DNA of 64,000 nt from NCBI RefSeq assembly GCF_001426245.1, contig NZ_LMCM01000010.1, positions 477,830 to 541,829 of the forward strand, in the 5' to 3' direction. Shown piece by piece: positions 43,529-53,345 of the stretch (within the stretch, counting starts at the first letter, position 1; every line of letters starts with the position of its first letter). The position numbers and the translations under genes were made by a program. The notes under the pieces are model-generated. The model made no database searches. It had not been told where the DNA came from and worked only from the letters and a program-made list of their open reading frames with translations. Origin of the DNA: Phycicoccus sp. Root101 (GTDB lineage Bacteria; Actinomycetota; Actinomycetes; Actinomycetales; Dermatophilaceae).

Positions 43529-44716
43529 GTGCCCGACCAGGTGCCCCACCCGCCGTCCGACGCGCCCCCCGTGTCCGACGACACGGCGGCCGCGCACGAG
43601 GACCAGGTCTACGACCCCCTCGCTGCCCTGCGCACCCCCGGGACCCCCGAGCTCGACGTCCTCATCTGGGGCACGGTCTTCCTCGACATCATCTTCACCG
43701 GGCTCGACGCCCTCCCCGAGGACGGCCAGGAGGTGTGGGCCGACGGTATGGGGTCGTGCCCCGGCGGGATCGCCAACCTCGCCGTCGCCGCGCGTCGCCT
43801 CGGCCTGCGCACCTCCTTGGCCGCCGCCTTCGGTGACGACGCCTACGGGGACTTCTGCTGGGAGACCCTGGCCGACAACGAGCACGTCGACCTGAGCCGG
43901 TCGCAGCGCTTCGAGGGCTGGCACTCGCCGGTCACCGTCTCCATGGCGGTCAACCGCGACCGCGGGATGGTCAGCCACGGGCACGCCCCGCCCCTCGGCC
44001 CCGCCGAGCTCATCGGCACGCCGCCGCCCACCCGGGCCGTCATGGTCGAGCTGTCCGAGCAGCGTCCGCTCATCGGCGCGTCCGAGCCCACCTGGGTGCA
44101 GCAGGCGCAGTCGGCCGGCTCGCTCGTCTTCGCCGACGTGGGCTGGGACCCCACCGGGCGCTGGTCGGGCGAGGTCCTCGACCAGCTCGCGGTCTGCCAC
44201 GGCTTCCTGCCCAACGCCGGTGAGGCGATGGCCTACACGCGCACCAGCACCCCGCACGAGGCGCTCTACGCCCTCGCCGACCACGTGCCGCTCGCGGTTG
44301 TCACGAACGGCGAGTCCGGTGCGCTCGCGATCGACTCGGCCACCGGCGAGGAGGCCGTCGTCCCGGCCCTGCGCGTACCGGCGATGGACCCGACCGGGGC
44401 GGGTGACGTGTTCGGCGCCTCGATCGTCCTGGGTACCCTCGCGGGCTGGCCGCTGCAGCAACGCCTGGCGTTCGCCGCCCTCTGCTCCTCGTTGTCGGTG
44501 CAGCAGTTCGGCGGCAGCCTGGCCGCCCCCGGCTGGGGTGACATCGCGGACTGGTGGACCCAGCGACGGGCGTCGGGCGACGCCAGCTCCTACCATCAGT
44601 CGCTGCTGCGCCGGTACGGCTTCCTCGACGACCTCGTCCCCACCATCCCGTTCGGCGCAGGTCGCCGCGCCACCGCCACGATCGCCCGCCACGTCGACGT
44701 CGAGGGCTACCCGTGA
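43529..44716 (+). CDS. PfkB-family carbohydrate kinase
   Basis: The 395-residue kinase carries the first PfkB signature region (GMGSCPGGIANLAVAARRLG) and the second, with the anion hole and catalytic Asp, DPTGAGDVFGASIVLG. It should phosphorylate a sugar or nucleoside at the expense of ATP. A polar, Pro-rich head of about 45 residues and a long C-terminal part (from WWTQRRASGD) are extra. GTG 43529 is selected because AGGAG lies seven bases upstream. In this locus it may provide the phosphorylated substrate for the GH4 enzyme or process its product. Confidence 0.88.
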   Translation: MPDQVPHPPSDAPPVSDDTAAAHEDQVYDPLAALRTPGTPELDVLIWGTVFLDIIFTGLDALPEDGQEVWADGMGSCPGGIANLAVAARRLGLRTSLAAAFGDDAYGDFCWETLADNEHVDLSRSQRFEGWHSPVTVSMAVNRDRGMVSHGHAPPLGPAELIGTPPPTRAVMVELSEQRPLIGASEPTWVQQAQSAGSLVFADVGWDPTGRWSGEVLDQLAVCHGFLPNAGEAMAYTRTSTPHEALYALADHVPLAVVTNGESGALAIDSATGEEAVVPALRVPAMDPTGAGDVFGASIVLGTLAGWPLQQRLAFAALCSSLSVQQFGGSLAAPGWGDIADWWTQRRASGDASSYHQSLLRRYGFLDDLVPTIPFGAGRRATATIARHVDVEGYP

Positions 44717-44787
44717 GCCGCCCGACCCCCGCACCGCACACCTCCAGCACCGCCAGCCCTGCGCCATACCCATCAAGGAGAACGCCC

Positions 44788-46146
44788 ATGAGGAACCGCC
44801 CCACGATCCTGCTGGCCACCGCCGGCCTCGTCGGTGCCGCCGCGCTCGCCGCCTGCACGCCGGGCTCCAACGCCGACACCTCGGGCACCACCCCCACGGG
44901 CCAGGTCTCGACCGACGCCTCGAAGCTCGGTGACGTGACCCTGACCGTCTGGGACCAGGAGGTCCGCGGCGGCCAGGCGGCGCAGATCGAGGAGCTCAAC
45001 AAGGAGTTCCAGGCGAAGTACCCGAACATCAAGCTCAAGCGGGTCACGCGCTCCTTCGACGACCTCAAGACCACGCTCAAGCTGGCGCTGTCGGGCAACA
45101 CCCCGCCCGACGTCTTCGAGGCCAACAACGGTCGCCCGGACATGGGGTCGTTCGTCCAGGCCGGCCAGCTGCTGGCGCTCGACAAGTACGCCACCGCCTA
45201 CGGGTGGGACAAGCGCTACCCGGAGTCGGTGCGCAAGTACTCGTCGTACACCCCGGACGGCAAGACCTTCGGCTCGGGCAACCTGTACGGCCTCCCGCAG
45301 GTCGGCGAGGTCGTCGGCATCTACGCCAACACCGACATCCTCAAGAAGGCCGGCGTCAACGAGGTCCCCACGACGTGGTCCGACTTCGAGTCGAGCCTCG
45401 GCGCCATCAAGTCGGCCGGCGAGCAGCCGCTCGTCCTCGGCAACCTCGACAAGTGGCCGGCCATCCACGTCTTCGGCACGGTCCAGGCCCAGAACGCCAA
45501 GCCGGACGCGATCCGCACCCTCGGCTTCGGCCAGAAGGGTGGCACGTGGAAGACCCCGGAGAACGCGAAGGCGGCGCAGACGCTCGTCGACTGGGTCGAC
45601 AAGGGCTACTTCGCCAAGGACGTCAACGGCCTGGGCTACGACCCGGCGTGGCAGGCGTTCTCCAAGGGCAAGGGCGCCTACCTCATCGCGGGCACCTGGC
45701 TGCAGGCCGACCTCGGCAAGGCCATGGGCGACAAAGTGACCTTCACCCTCCCGCCGGCTGCCTCGGGCACCCCGGTCGCGACCGGTGGCACGGGCCTGCC
45801 CTGGGCGGTCTCCAGCAAGTCCAAGCACCCTGACGCCGCCGCGGCCTACATCGACTTCATCACGAGCAAGGACGCCATGGGCGTGCTCGCGAAGAACGAC
45901 AACCTGCCCATCGCCGACACCGCCGACCAGACCGCCGGCGACGCGCTCGGCAAGGACGTGTTCGCGGCCTTCGGCACCGCGGTGAAGGACGACTCGCTCG
46001 TGCCCTACCTCGACTACGCGACGCCGACGATGGCCGACACCCTCGGCGCCTCGTTGCAGGACCTGCTCGCGAAGAAGGCGACGCCGGACAAGTTCCTCGA
46101 CACCGTCGAGAAGGACTACAGCGGGTTCGTCTCCTCGAACGGCTGA
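44788..46146 (+). CDS. Sugar ABC transporter solute-binding lipoprotein
   Basis: The 452-residue protein has a lipoprotein signal with the lipobox LAAC (Cys23), then a Ser/Thr/Gly linker and the family 1 solute-binding fold: LTVWDQEVRGGQAAQIEELN at the start, and GYFAKDVNGLGYDPAWQAF in the second lobe. It captures an oligosaccharide or sugar for the two permeases behind it. AAGGAG seven bases before ATG 44788 fixes the start. Ligand unknown; the neighbourhood suggests a glycoside or amino-sugar glycan. Confidence 0.92.
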   Translation: MRNRPTILLATAGLVGAAALAACTPGSNADTSGTTPTGQVSTDASKLGDVTLTVWDQEVRGGQAAQIEELNKEFQAKYPNIKLKRVTRSFDDLKTTLKLALSGNTPPDVFEANNGRPDMGSFVQAGQLLALDKYATAYGWDKRYPESVRKYSSYTPDGKTFGSGNLYGLPQVGEVVGIYANTDILKKAGVNEVPTTWSDFESSLGAIKSAGEQPLVLGNLDKWPAIHVFGTVQAQNAKPDAIRTLGFGQKGGTWKTPENAKAAQTLVDWVDKGYFAKDVNGLGYDPAWQAFSKGKGAYLIAGTWLQADLGKAMGDKVTFTLPPAASGTPVATGGTGLPWAVSSKSKHPDAAAAYIDFITSKDAMGVLAKNDNLPIADTADQTAGDALGKDVFAAFGTAVKDDSLVPYLDYATPTMADTLGASLQDLLAKKATPDKFLDTVEKDYSGFVSSNG

Positions 46147-46148
46147 GG

Positions 46149-47036
46149 GTGGCCACCCCCTCCGGTCCGCCGGGTGAGCCGCGCAGGATCGCGTGGCTCT
46201 ACCTGCTGCCCGCCTTCCTCGTCTACGCCGCGTTCCTGCTCTACCCCCTCGGGCGCGCGGTCCAGATCTCGTTCTACGACTGGAACGGCAACACCCTGGC
46301 CACGTGGGCGGGGCTGTCCAACTACGCGGACGTCGTCACCGACCCGGCCCTGCGGGCGTCGTTCGGGCACGCGCTGGTCCTCATGCTGTTCTACGCGGTG
46401 CTGCCCACCGTCATCGGCCTCGGTCTCGCGGCGATCCTCAACCGCGCCAAGGTCCGTGGGCTCGCCTTCTTCCGCACGGTGGTCTTCCTGCCGCAGGTCG
46501 TGGCGATGGTCGTCATCGCCGTGGCCTGGCGCCGGATGTACGCCCCCGACGGCACGGTCAACGACCTGCTGGGTGCCATCGGCCTGGACTCGCTGACCCG
46601 CGGCTGGCTCGGCGACTACACCGCGGCCCTGCCCGCGGTCGGGTTCATCGGCACGTGGTTCGAGATCGGCCTCGTGACGGTCCTGCTCCTCGCCGGTATG
46701 GGGCGCATCCCCGGCGAGCTGTACGAGGCCGCGCGCCTCGACGGCGCCGGCCCGTTCCGCGAGTTCTTCGCCGTGACGCTGCCGTCGGTGCGTGGTGAGA
46801 TCTCGGTCGCGTTGACGCTGACCGTGATCGCGGCCCTGCGGACGTTCGACCTCGTCTACGTCACCACCCGCGGTGGGCCGGGGACGAGCACGTCTGTGCC
46901 GTCCTTCGAGGTCTACAACCGGGCGTTCCAGCAGGGTCGGGTCGGCTCCGCCGCCGCCATCGCCGTCGTGCTGACGCTGATCATCTTCGCGATCTCGTTC
47001 GGCATCACCCGCATCGCCGAGAGGGACGACCGGTGA
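46149..47036 (+). CDS. Sugar ABC transporter permease (MalF/UgpA type)
   Basis: Six membrane helices in 295 residues. The EAA loop that contacts the ATPase is present as YEAARLDGAGPFREFFAVTLP (split at position 20). It starts with GTG two bases after the stop of the binding-protein gene, so expression depends on coupling. With the next gene it forms the heterodimeric channel. No ATPase gene is in the locus; actinobacteria commonly use a shared MsiK-type ATPase. Confidence 0.93.
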   Translation: MATPSGPPGEPRRIAWLYLLPAFLVYAAFLLYPLGRAVQISFYDWNGNTLATWAGLSNYADVVTDPALRASFGHALVLMLFYAVLPTVIGLGLAAILNRAKVRGLAFFRTVVFLPQVVAMVVIAVAWRRMYAPDGTVNDLLGAIGLDSLTRGWLGDYTAALPAVGFIGTWFEIGLVTVLLLAGMGRIPGELYEAARLDGAGPFREFFAVTLPSVRGEISVALTLTVIAALRTFDLVYVTTRGGPGTSTSVPSFEVYNRAFQQGRVGSAAAIAVVLTLIIFAISFGITRIAERDDR

Positions 47037-47860
47037 GGGTCTCGCGCGCCGAACGCACCGGCAACTACGTCATCCTCATCGCCTTCGCGGTCTTCGCGCT
47101 GACGCCGATCCTGACGGTCCTGGGTGCCGCCCTCGGCCCCGACGACGCCGCCGGGGGCGTGACGTCCGGGGGAGTGCTCGGACTGCACCCGGGCAACTTC
47201 GGGCAGGCCTGGGACATCGGCCACTTCGGCAGCTACCTGCGCACCAGCCTGCTCGTCTCCACGACCGTCGTGGTCGTCAGCCTCGTGCTGTCGATCCTGG
47301 CCGGGTATGCGTTGGGCACCATGCGTTTTCGCGGCGCGACGGTGGTGTTCTACCTCTTCCTGCTGGGCATCATGATGCCCAGCGAGGCCGTCCTCGTCCC
47401 CCTGTACTACGACCTGCGGGCACTCGGTCTGACCGACACCGTCTGGGCCGTCGTGCTGCCACAGGTGGCGCAGTCGGTGGCCTTCGGGACGTTCTGGATG
47501 CGGGCCTACTTCCGCAGCTCGAGCCGGGCCCTGGTCGAGGCCGCGCGCCTCGACGGCGCCTCCACGTGGCGGATCCTGTGGCAGGTGCTCGTCCCGCTGG
47601 CGCGGCCCGCCGTCGTCACCCTCACGGTGCTGGTCTTCATGTGGACCTGGAACGAGTTCCTCATCCCGCTGGTCATGGTCACCTCGGAGAACCTGCGCAC
47701 CGCCCCGCTCGGGCTCGCGTTCTTCCAGGGCCAGTACACGCAGGGCTTCACGCTCCTCGCGGCGGGCGCGTGCATCGTCGCGACCCCGGTCGTCCTGCTC
47801 TACGTCTTCCTCCAGCGCCACTTCATCGCCGGGATGCTCGAGGGGGCAGTCCGGGAGTAA
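47033..47860 (+). CDS. Sugar ABC transporter permease (MalG/UgpE type)
   Basis: The 275-residue membrane protein has six helices and the EAA loop VEAARLDGASTWRILWQV. GTGA overlap with the previous permease. It partners MalF-like protein in carbohydrate uptake. The tail FLQRHFIAGMLEGAVRE is the conserved C-terminus of this class. Confidence 0.93.
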   Translation: MRVSRAERTGNYVILIAFAVFALTPILTVLGAALGPDDAAGGVTSGGVLGLHPGNFGQAWDIGHFGSYLRTSLLVSTTVVVVSLVLSILAGYALGTMRFRGATVVFYLFLLGIMMPSEAVLVPLYYDLRALGLTDTVWAVVLPQVAQSVAFGTFWMRAYFRSSSRALVEAARLDGASTWRILWQVLVPLARPAVVTLTVLVFMWTWNEFLIPLVMVTSENLRTAPLGLAFFQGQYTQGFTLLAAGACIVATPVVLLYVFLQRHFIAGMLEGAVRE

Positions 47861-47890
47861 CAGACCGCAACCCGACCCAGGAGGTCAACG

Positions 47891-50668
47891 ATGATCGCAG
47901 GGAATCGCCCACTGGCCAGAGCGGCAGCGGCGTCAGCCGCAGCCCTCGCCGCCGCAGCAGCACTCGGACTCGCAGGATCCGGTCCGGCGCAGGCGTCGCC
48001 GCACGACCGCGGCGGACCCAGGCCACCGGACCGCACCACCTCGGCCGGGTCACCGGTCGACCTGGGAGCGCTGTTCATCGGGGCCCACCCCGACGACGAG
48101 GCGGGACAGCTCTCGGCGTACGGCGAGTGGAAGGAGAAGTACGGCCTGCGGACGGGCGTCATCACCGTCACCCGCGGCGAGGGCGGCGGCAACGCGGTCG
48201 GCCCGGAGGAGGGCCCGGCCCTCGGTCTCCTGCGCGAGAAGGAGGAGCGCGCGGCGGTCGGCAAGGCCGGCATCACCGACGTCTTCAACCTCGACAAGGT
48301 CGACTTCTACTACACGGTCTCGGCCCCGCTGACCCAGCAGATCTGGGACCACGAGCAGACGCTGGGCAAGGTCGTGCGCATCATCCGCCAGACCCGTCCC
48401 GAGATCCTGTCGACGATGAACCCGGCCCCGTCGCCGGGCAACCACGGCAACCACCAGGAGGCGGGGCGCCTGGCCATCGAGGCCTTCACCGCAGCGGCCG
48501 ACCCCACGCGCTTCCCGGAGCAGCTCAGCAAGGAGGGGCTGAAGACCTGGGCGCCCTTGCGCCTGCTGGTCCGTGGCTCTGCCGCGACCGCCCCGAACGG
48601 TGCCGCCTGCGCCACCGGGTTCACCCTCAAGGACACGACGCAGAACGTGTACGGCGTGTGGTCCGGTGAGCGCGCGAAGTCGGGGAAGACGTGGGCCGCC
48701 ATCGAACGTGACGCCCAACGGCTCTACGCCTCGCAGGGCTGGGCGACCTTCCCCGACGTGTCGAGCGACCCGAACGCCCTGGGCTGCGACTACTTCCAGC
48801 AGGTCGACTCCCGCGTGCCGTTCCCCGCGCCCGGCTCCGCAGCCGCGGGTCGGCCGTCCGCGTCCCTCGACGGGGCGGTGACGCACGCCGCGGGCACGGT
48901 GCCGCTGGGAACGCGGATGCGGGTGGCCACGACGAGGTTCGGCGTCCTCGCCGGAGCGCCGTTCACGGCGACGGTCGAGGTGACCGCTCCGGCCAAGGGC
49001 CTGCACGACGCCCGGCTGGTGCCGTCCGTGCCGTCCGGCTGGACGGTCGCCGGGAGCGGGGCGATCGGCACGCTCAAGGCCGGTCGCACGGTGACGAAGA
49101 CCTTCACGGTGACCCCGGCAGCCGGTGCCGCCGTGGGAGACCGCGCCCGCGTTGCCGCGACGCTGCGCTCCGACGAGGGCAGCGGCTACTCCGACCGCCC
49201 GGTGCAGGTGGTTGCCCCGGTCGCAGGCACCCAGCAGCTGCTCCCGCAGGTCGCCGACTTCGAGAGGTGGACCGGTGCTGCTGCCGGACAGCCGCAGCTG
49301 AGCGGCACGGTGAGCCCGGTGCTCACCCTCGCCTCCGGTGGTTCGCGCCAGGTGCGCGTCGACCTGCGAAACAACTCCGCGTCGGCCCAGTCCGGCACGG
49401 TGGCGCTCGCCCTCCCGGCCGGGTTCACGGCGTCGCCGGGCACGGCGGCATACGGGCCGGTCGCGGCGGGAGGGACAGGTTCGGTGACGTTCACGGTCAC
49501 CAACTCCGATCCCTCGCTGAAGACCTCGAACCAGGGCGGCACCCCGGCTGCGCCTGCGGGTGACTACGCCTACACGATCCGGACGACGTCGTCGGCCGGG
49601 TCGAGCACGGCGTCCGCCGCGCTCGAGCTGGTGCCACGGACGACGATCGCGCAGGCGCCGACCGCGCCGTCGGTCGACGGCGTCGACACGGCAGGGGAGT
49701 ACCCCGGTGCCGCGATCGACATCTCCCGGCTCTGGGAGGGGACGGCCTGCGACTCGGCGGCCGACTGCTCGGCGACGGCGAAGCTGGCGTGGCGCGACGA
49801 CACCCTCTACGTGCTGGTCGACGTCACCGACGACACCCTCGGCACGAAGCTCGACGCCGCCGACTGCAAGCGGCACTGGCGCACCGACTCCGTCGAGCTG
49901 GCCATCGACCCGAGGGGCACGTCGGAGAACACCTCGACGACGTTCAAGGCGGCGATCCTCCCGGTGACCGCGGAGGGTGGTCCCTGCTACGAGCGGGACG
50001 CCGACAACCACCAGGGTCCTGGTGCCCAGACGGCACCGGGCATGAAGGTGGCCTCGAAGGTCCGGTCCGGCGGGTACACCGTCGAGACCTCGATCCCGAT
50101 GTCGCTGCTGCCGGGAGCGGTCGACCCGGAGCACCTGGGGCTCAACCTGTTCGTCTACGACTCGGACACGCAGGACCTGACGGGCCAGACGCGGATCGGC
50201 TGGTCGACGTGGGGCGGGGTGCAGGGTGACCCCTACCGCTGGGGCCAGGCGACGGTTGCGGGCTACACGCCGCCGGCCGGTCGTCCGACCACGGCACCCG
50301 AGCCGGTCATCCCGCTCAGTGCGCTGTCCTCGCTCGACTCCCCGCAGAGCCTGCGTCAGGCGGTGGCCATCGACGTCCCACTGGCCGGGGGAGCGGCGAG
50401 CACGCGGGCGGCCAGTGGCTGGGTCGACAAGGCACGGCTGCGGGGCGACACCGCCCTGGTGCGGATGAGGGCGAACTCCGCCGGGTCGGCGCACGTCCAC
50501 GTGGTCGACTCGTCCGGGACCGTCGGCAGCCGCACGGTGCAGGTGGCGGCAGGCAGGCACGAGTACGGCGTCGTGCTGGACCGGGCGCCCGAGGGCTCGG
50601 TGACGGTGTACGTCGGGTGGCAGGACGCCGCCGGCGGCACCCTGGCCTCCAAGGCGGCCGTCCGTTGA
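47891..50668 (+). CDS. Secreted PIG-L deacetylase with NEW3 and CBM9-like domains
   Basis: The 925-residue protein has a signal peptide (AAAAALGLAGSGPAQA), then a PIG-L/LmbE deacetylase domain with the zinc motif GAHPDDEAGQ (His66) and the later NHGNHQEAGR. PIG-L enzymes remove N-acetyl from GlcNAc-containing compounds. Behind it are a NEW3/alpha-galactosidase-associated beta-sandwich (VEVTAPAKGLHDARLVPSVP) with a second similar module, and a CBM9-like sugar-binding domain (APTAPSVDGVDTAGEYPGA to LYVLVDVTDDTLGT). It is therefore an extracellular carbohydrate-active deacetylase. It is 30 bases behind the permease and likely belongs to the same operon (AGGAGG near 47879). Confidence 0.88.
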   Translation: MIAGNRPLARAAAASAAALAAAAALGLAGSGPAQASPHDRGGPRPPDRTTSAGSPVDLGALFIGAHPDDEAGQLSAYGEWKEKYGLRTGVITVTRGEGGGNAVGPEEGPALGLLREKEERAAVGKAGITDVFNLDKVDFYYTVSAPLTQQIWDHEQTLGKVVRIIRQTRPEILSTMNPAPSPGNHGNHQEAGRLAIEAFTAAADPTRFPEQLSKEGLKTWAPLRLLVRGSAATAPNGAACATGFTLKDTTQNVYGVWSGERAKSGKTWAAIERDAQRLYASQGWATFPDVSSDPNALGCDYFQQVDSRVPFPAPGSAAAGRPSASLDGAVTHAAGTVPLGTRMRVATTRFGVLAGAPFTATVEVTAPAKGLHDARLVPSVPSGWTVAGSGAIGTLKAGRTVTKTFTVTPAAGAAVGDRARVAATLRSDEGSGYSDRPVQVVAPVAGTQQLLPQVADFERWTGAAAGQPQLSGTVSPVLTLASGGSRQVRVDLRNNSASAQSGTVALALPAGFTASPGTAAYGPVAAGGTGSVTFTVTNSDPSLKTSNQGGTPAAPAGDYAYTIRTTSSAGSSTASAALELVPRTTIAQAPTAPSVDGVDTAGEYPGAAIDISRLWEGTACDSAADCSATAKLAWRDDTLYVLVDVTDDTLGTKLDAADCKRHWRTDSVELAIDPRGTSENTSTTFKAAILPVTAEGGPCYERDADNHQGPGAQTAPGMKVASKVRSGGYTVETSIPMSLLPGAVDPEHLGLNLFVYDSDTQDLTGQTRIGWSTWGGVQGDPYRWGQATVAGYTPPAGRPTTAPEPVIPLSALSSLDSPQSLRQAVAIDVPLAGGAASTRAASGWVDKARLRGDTALVRMRANSAGSAHVHVVDSSGTVGSRTVQVAAGRHEYGVVLDRAPEGSVTVYVGWQDAAGGTLASKAAVR

Positions 50669-50679
50669 GGTGAGGCCGG

Positions 50680-50742
50680 CCGGCGGTCAGGACCGCCGGT
50701 GGGTGCGCGGAAGGGGCCGGTTCCTCGCGGAACCGGCCCCTT
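50680..50742 (+). terminator. Two consecutive hairpins between PIG-L gene and yceI
   Basis: A small hairpin CCGGCGGT/ACCGCCGG (50680-50699) is followed by a perfect 14-bp stem (50711-50724 with 50729-50742, loop TCGC). The genes converge here, so the second should work both ways. Confidence 0.75.
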
Positions 50743-50769
50743 CTCGTGCGTCAGGTGTGCGTGTCGGGC

Positions 50770-51303
50770 TCAGGCAGCCTTGACGAGCTGGATGTCCAGG
50801 TTGATCTTGATCTTCTCGGAGACGAGGACGCCGCCACCCTCGAGGGCGACGTTCCACTCGAGGCCGAAGTCCTTGCGGTTGATCTCGGTGGTGGCCTCGA
50901 AGCCGGCCTTCTGGTTGCCCCACGGGTCGGTGGCCAGGCCGTTGAACTCGAGGTCGAACTCGACGGGCTTGGTGACGCCCTTGATGGTCAGGTCGCCCTT
51001 GAGGGTGTCGTCGCTGACCTCGGTGGAGGTGAAGGTCATGGTCGGGTTGTTCTCGACGTCGAAGAAGTCGCCGGACTTGATGTGGGCGTCGCGGTCGGCG
51101 GAGCCGGTGTCGACGGAGGCGAGCTGGACGGTCGCGTTGATCGTGGAGGCGGTGACGTCCTCGGGGACCGTCGCGGTCGCCTCGAACTCGTTGAACTTGC
51201 CGCGGACCTTGGTGACCATGAGGTGGCGGGCGGTGAAGCCGAGCTCGCTGTGCGAGGCGTCGACGTTCCAGGTTCCGGCGGAAAGGTCCTTGATGCTGGC
51301 CAT
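50770..51303 (-). CDS. YceI-family lipid-binding protein
   Basis: The 177-residue product is a complete YceI lipocalin-like beta-barrel: GTWNVDASHSELGFTARHLMV at the start (split after residue 20), VRGKFNEFEATATV, the conserved SGDFFDVENNPTMTFTST and LTIKGVTKPVEFDLEFNG. These proteins bind polyisoprenoids. No signal peptide is seen, as usual for actinobacterial members. AGGAGA stands eight bases before ATG 51303. It is divergent from a MarR gene, which likely controls it. Confidence 0.92.
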   Translation of the reverse strand: MASIKDLSAGTWNVDASHSELGFTARHLMVTKVRGKFNEFEATATVPEDVTASTINATVQLASVDTGSADRDAHIKSGDFFDVENNPTMTFTSTEVSDDTLKGDLTIKGVTKPVEFDLEFNGLATDPWGNQKAGFEATTEINRKDFGLEWNVALEGGGVLVSEKIKINLDIQLVKAA

Positions 51304-51423
51304 GGGGTGTATCTCCTGTGTTGAGGGGGTCTCCGCGGGACTTTCCCGCGGGGTCACTGTGTTGAACATAGCAGAACTGATTTATATTTCAACGATACCG
51401 AAGAGATGGAATACTTGACCACC
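51304..51423. promoter_or_regulatory. Divergent AT-rich yceI/marR control region
   Basis: GTTGAA (51361-51366) and TTCAAC (51388-51393) form an inverted pair around an unusually AT-rich core that includes TTATAT. It is a good candidate for the MarR operator. The marR -10 box is not clear. Confidence 0.45.
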
Positions 51424-51918
51424 ATGAGCACCGCAGTGACCGCGCCACCGCGCTGGCTGACCCCTGAGCAGCAGGAGGCCTGGCGCGCCTACCTGCGTGG
51501 CAGCCGCCTCCTCGAGGCCGCCCTCGACCGTGACCTGCAGTCCCACGGCGTCCAGCTGTCCGAGTACGAGATCATCTCGATGCTGTCCGAGTCCCCGGGG
51601 CGCCGCCTGCGCATGTCCGGCCTGGCCGACCTCGTCGTGCAGTCCCGCAGCCGCCTCACGCACACCGCTGCCCGGCTCGAGAAGCGTGGCTGGGTGCGCC
51701 GTGAGTCCTGTCTGGAGGACCGCCGCGGTGTCGAGCTCGTGCTCACCGAGCGTGGGCTCGCGGCCGTCGAGGAGATGGCGCAAGTCCACATCGAGAGCGT
51801 GCGCCGCAACATCGTCGACACCATGACGCCCGAGCAGTTCGCCACGCTCGGGCTGGCCATGGCTGCGATGCGCGACGCCATCCTGGCCGGCGGGCTGCCG
51901 TCCTGCAGCGAGGTCTGA
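51424..51918 (+). CDS. MarR-family transcriptional regulator
   Basis: The 164-residue protein shows the MarR winged helix: [46 protein letters not shown] (two blocks) and the wing [20 protein letters not shown]. It has one cysteine in the wing and one at the C-terminus, so thiol sensing is possible. ATG 51424 is preferred to ATG 51406 because related proteins start at [12 protein letters not shown]-like sequences. It probably represses itself and yceI. Confidence 0.88.
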   Translation: MSTAVTAPPRWLTPEQQEAWRAYLRGSRLLEAALDRDLQSHGVQLSEYEIISMLSESPGRRLRMSGLADLVVQSRSRLTHTAARLEKRGWVRRESCLEDRRGVELVLTERGLAAVEEMAQVHIESVRRNIVDTMTPEQFATLGLAMAAMRDAILAGGLPSCSEV

Positions 51919-51997
51919 CCCACCCACCCTCCTCCCCGGGTGTGACCCTGCGCACGCCCCCAGCCACACCCGTCCGTCCGTCCTCAGGAACGGCTGT

Positions 51998-52003
51998 GAC
52001 AAT
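51998..52003 (+). promoter_or_regulatory. -10 box GACAAT of leaderless hemL
   Basis: GACAAT is followed by seven bases and ATG 52011. The same hexamer occurs with a six-base gap before the next gene (53330-53335), inside the hemL 3' end. Confidence 0.4.
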
Positions 52004-52010
52004 GGGTGGC

Positions 52011-53345
52011 ATGACGGCACACCCCTTCGACGCCCCGGCTTCGCAGGCCCTCCTCGAACGCGCGCTCGCGGTCACCCCCGGTGGCGTGAACTCCCCGGTC
52101 CGGGCCTTCCGCGCCGTCGGCGGAACGCCCCGGTTCATGGCCTCCGGCTCCGGCCCGTACCTCACCGACGTGGACGGTCGCGAGTACGTGGACCTGGTCT
52201 GCTCGTGGGGTCCGATGATCCTCGGCCACGGTCACCCGGCCGTCGTCGACGCCGTCAGCACCGCTGTCTCGCAAGGGTTCTCGTTCGGCACCCCCAGCGA
52301 GAACGAGGTCGCGCTGGGCGAGGAGATCGTTGCCCGGGTCGAGCCCGTCGAGCAGGTCCGCCTGGTCTCCAGCGGCACCGAGGCGACGATGAGCGCCATC
52401 CGCCTCGCCCGGGGCTACACGGGCCGCTCCCTCGTCGTGAAGTTCGCCGGCTGCTACCACGGCCACGTCGACTCCCTCCTCGCCCAAGCGGGCTCGGGTG
52501 TCGCGACGTTCGCCCTCCCGGACTCCGCGGGGGTGCCCAAGGAGATGGCGGCCGAGACGATCGTCCTGCCGTTCAACGACCTGGCGGCGGTCGAGGAGGC
52601 GTTCGCCGCCCGTGGCTCCGAGATCGCCGCGGTCATCACCGAGGCCTCGCCCGGCAACATGGGCGTCGTCCCGCCCGCACCCGGCTTCACCGACGGGCTG
52701 CGCCGGATCACCGCCGCGCACGGTGCCCTGCTCATCTCCGACGAGGTGATGACGGGCTTCCGCTGCTCGGCTGCCGGCTGGTACGGGCTCGAGGGCCCGT
52801 ATGCCGCCGGGGCGCCGGACCTGTTCACGTTCGGCAAGGTCATGGGAGGCGGCTTCCCCGCGGCAGCCTTCGGTGGCCGGGCCGACGTGATGGCCCTCCT
52901 CGCACCGGTCGGGCCGGTCTACCAGGCCGGGACGCTGTCGGGGAACCCCGTCGCCACCGCGGCCGGACGCGCGACGCTGCAGCAGTGCACCCCCGAGCTC
53001 TACGCCCGGCTCGACGAGGTCGCCGACGCGATCACCGGCGCCCTCGACACCGAGCTCGGCAGGGCCGGCGTGCCGCACACCATCCAGCGCGCCGGGAGCA
53101 TGTTCAGCGTCTTCTTCCGGGACGGCGCCGTGACGAACTACGACCAGGCCCGGGCCCAGCACGTGCCGGCGTTCGCGGCGTTCTTCCACTCGATGCTCAG
53201 CCAGGGCGTGTACCTGCCGCCGAGCGCGTTCGAGTCGTGGTTCGTCAGCGGCGCGCACGACGACGCCGCGGTGGATCGCATCGTCTCGGCGCTGCCCGCC
53301 GCGGCGTCGGCGGCCGCCGAGTCGTTTGCGACAATCGACTCATGA
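52011..53345 (+). CDS. hemL: Glutamate-1-semialdehyde 2,1-aminomutase
   Basis: HemL makes 5-aminolevulinate, the step after HemA. The 444-residue PLP enzyme has Lys276 in [17 protein letters not shown] as the Schiff-base lysine, [16 protein letters not shown] for phosphate binding and the DEVMTGFR motif. It lies 11 kb from rex-hemACDB, at the start of the cytochrome c maturation cluster, so heme supply and cytochrome assembly are linked in position. ATGA overlap with the next gene. Confidence 0.96.
   Translation: MTAHPFDAPASQALLERALAVTPGGVNSPVRAFRAVGGTPRFMASGSGPYLTDVDGREYVDLVCSWGPMILGHGHPAVVDAVSTAVSQGFSFGTPSENEVALGEEIVARVEPVEQVRLVSSGTEATMSAIRLARGYTGRSLVVKFAGCYHGHVDSLLAQAGSGVATFALPDSAGVPKEMAAETIVLPFNDLAAVEEAFAARGSEIAAVITEASPGNMGVVPPAPGFTDGLRRITAAHGALLISDEVMTGFRCSAAGWYGLEGPYAAGAPDLFTFGKVMGGGFPAAAFGGRADVMALLAPVGPVYQAGTLSGNPVATAAGRATLQQCTPELYARLDEVADAITGALDTELGRAGVPHTIQRAGSMFSVFFRDGAVTNYDQARAQHVPAFAAFFHSMLSQGVYLPPSAFESWFVSGAHDDAAVDRIVSALPAAASAAAESFATIDS

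Noticed and set aside
48050-50560. 836-residue minus-strand frame opposite the PIG-L gene
   Set aside because: Arg/His-rich shadow without motifs.
47891-50668. PIG-L protein as mycothiol deacetylase MshB
   Set aside because: It has a signal peptide and carbohydrate-binding modules, so it acts outside the cell and is much longer than MshB.
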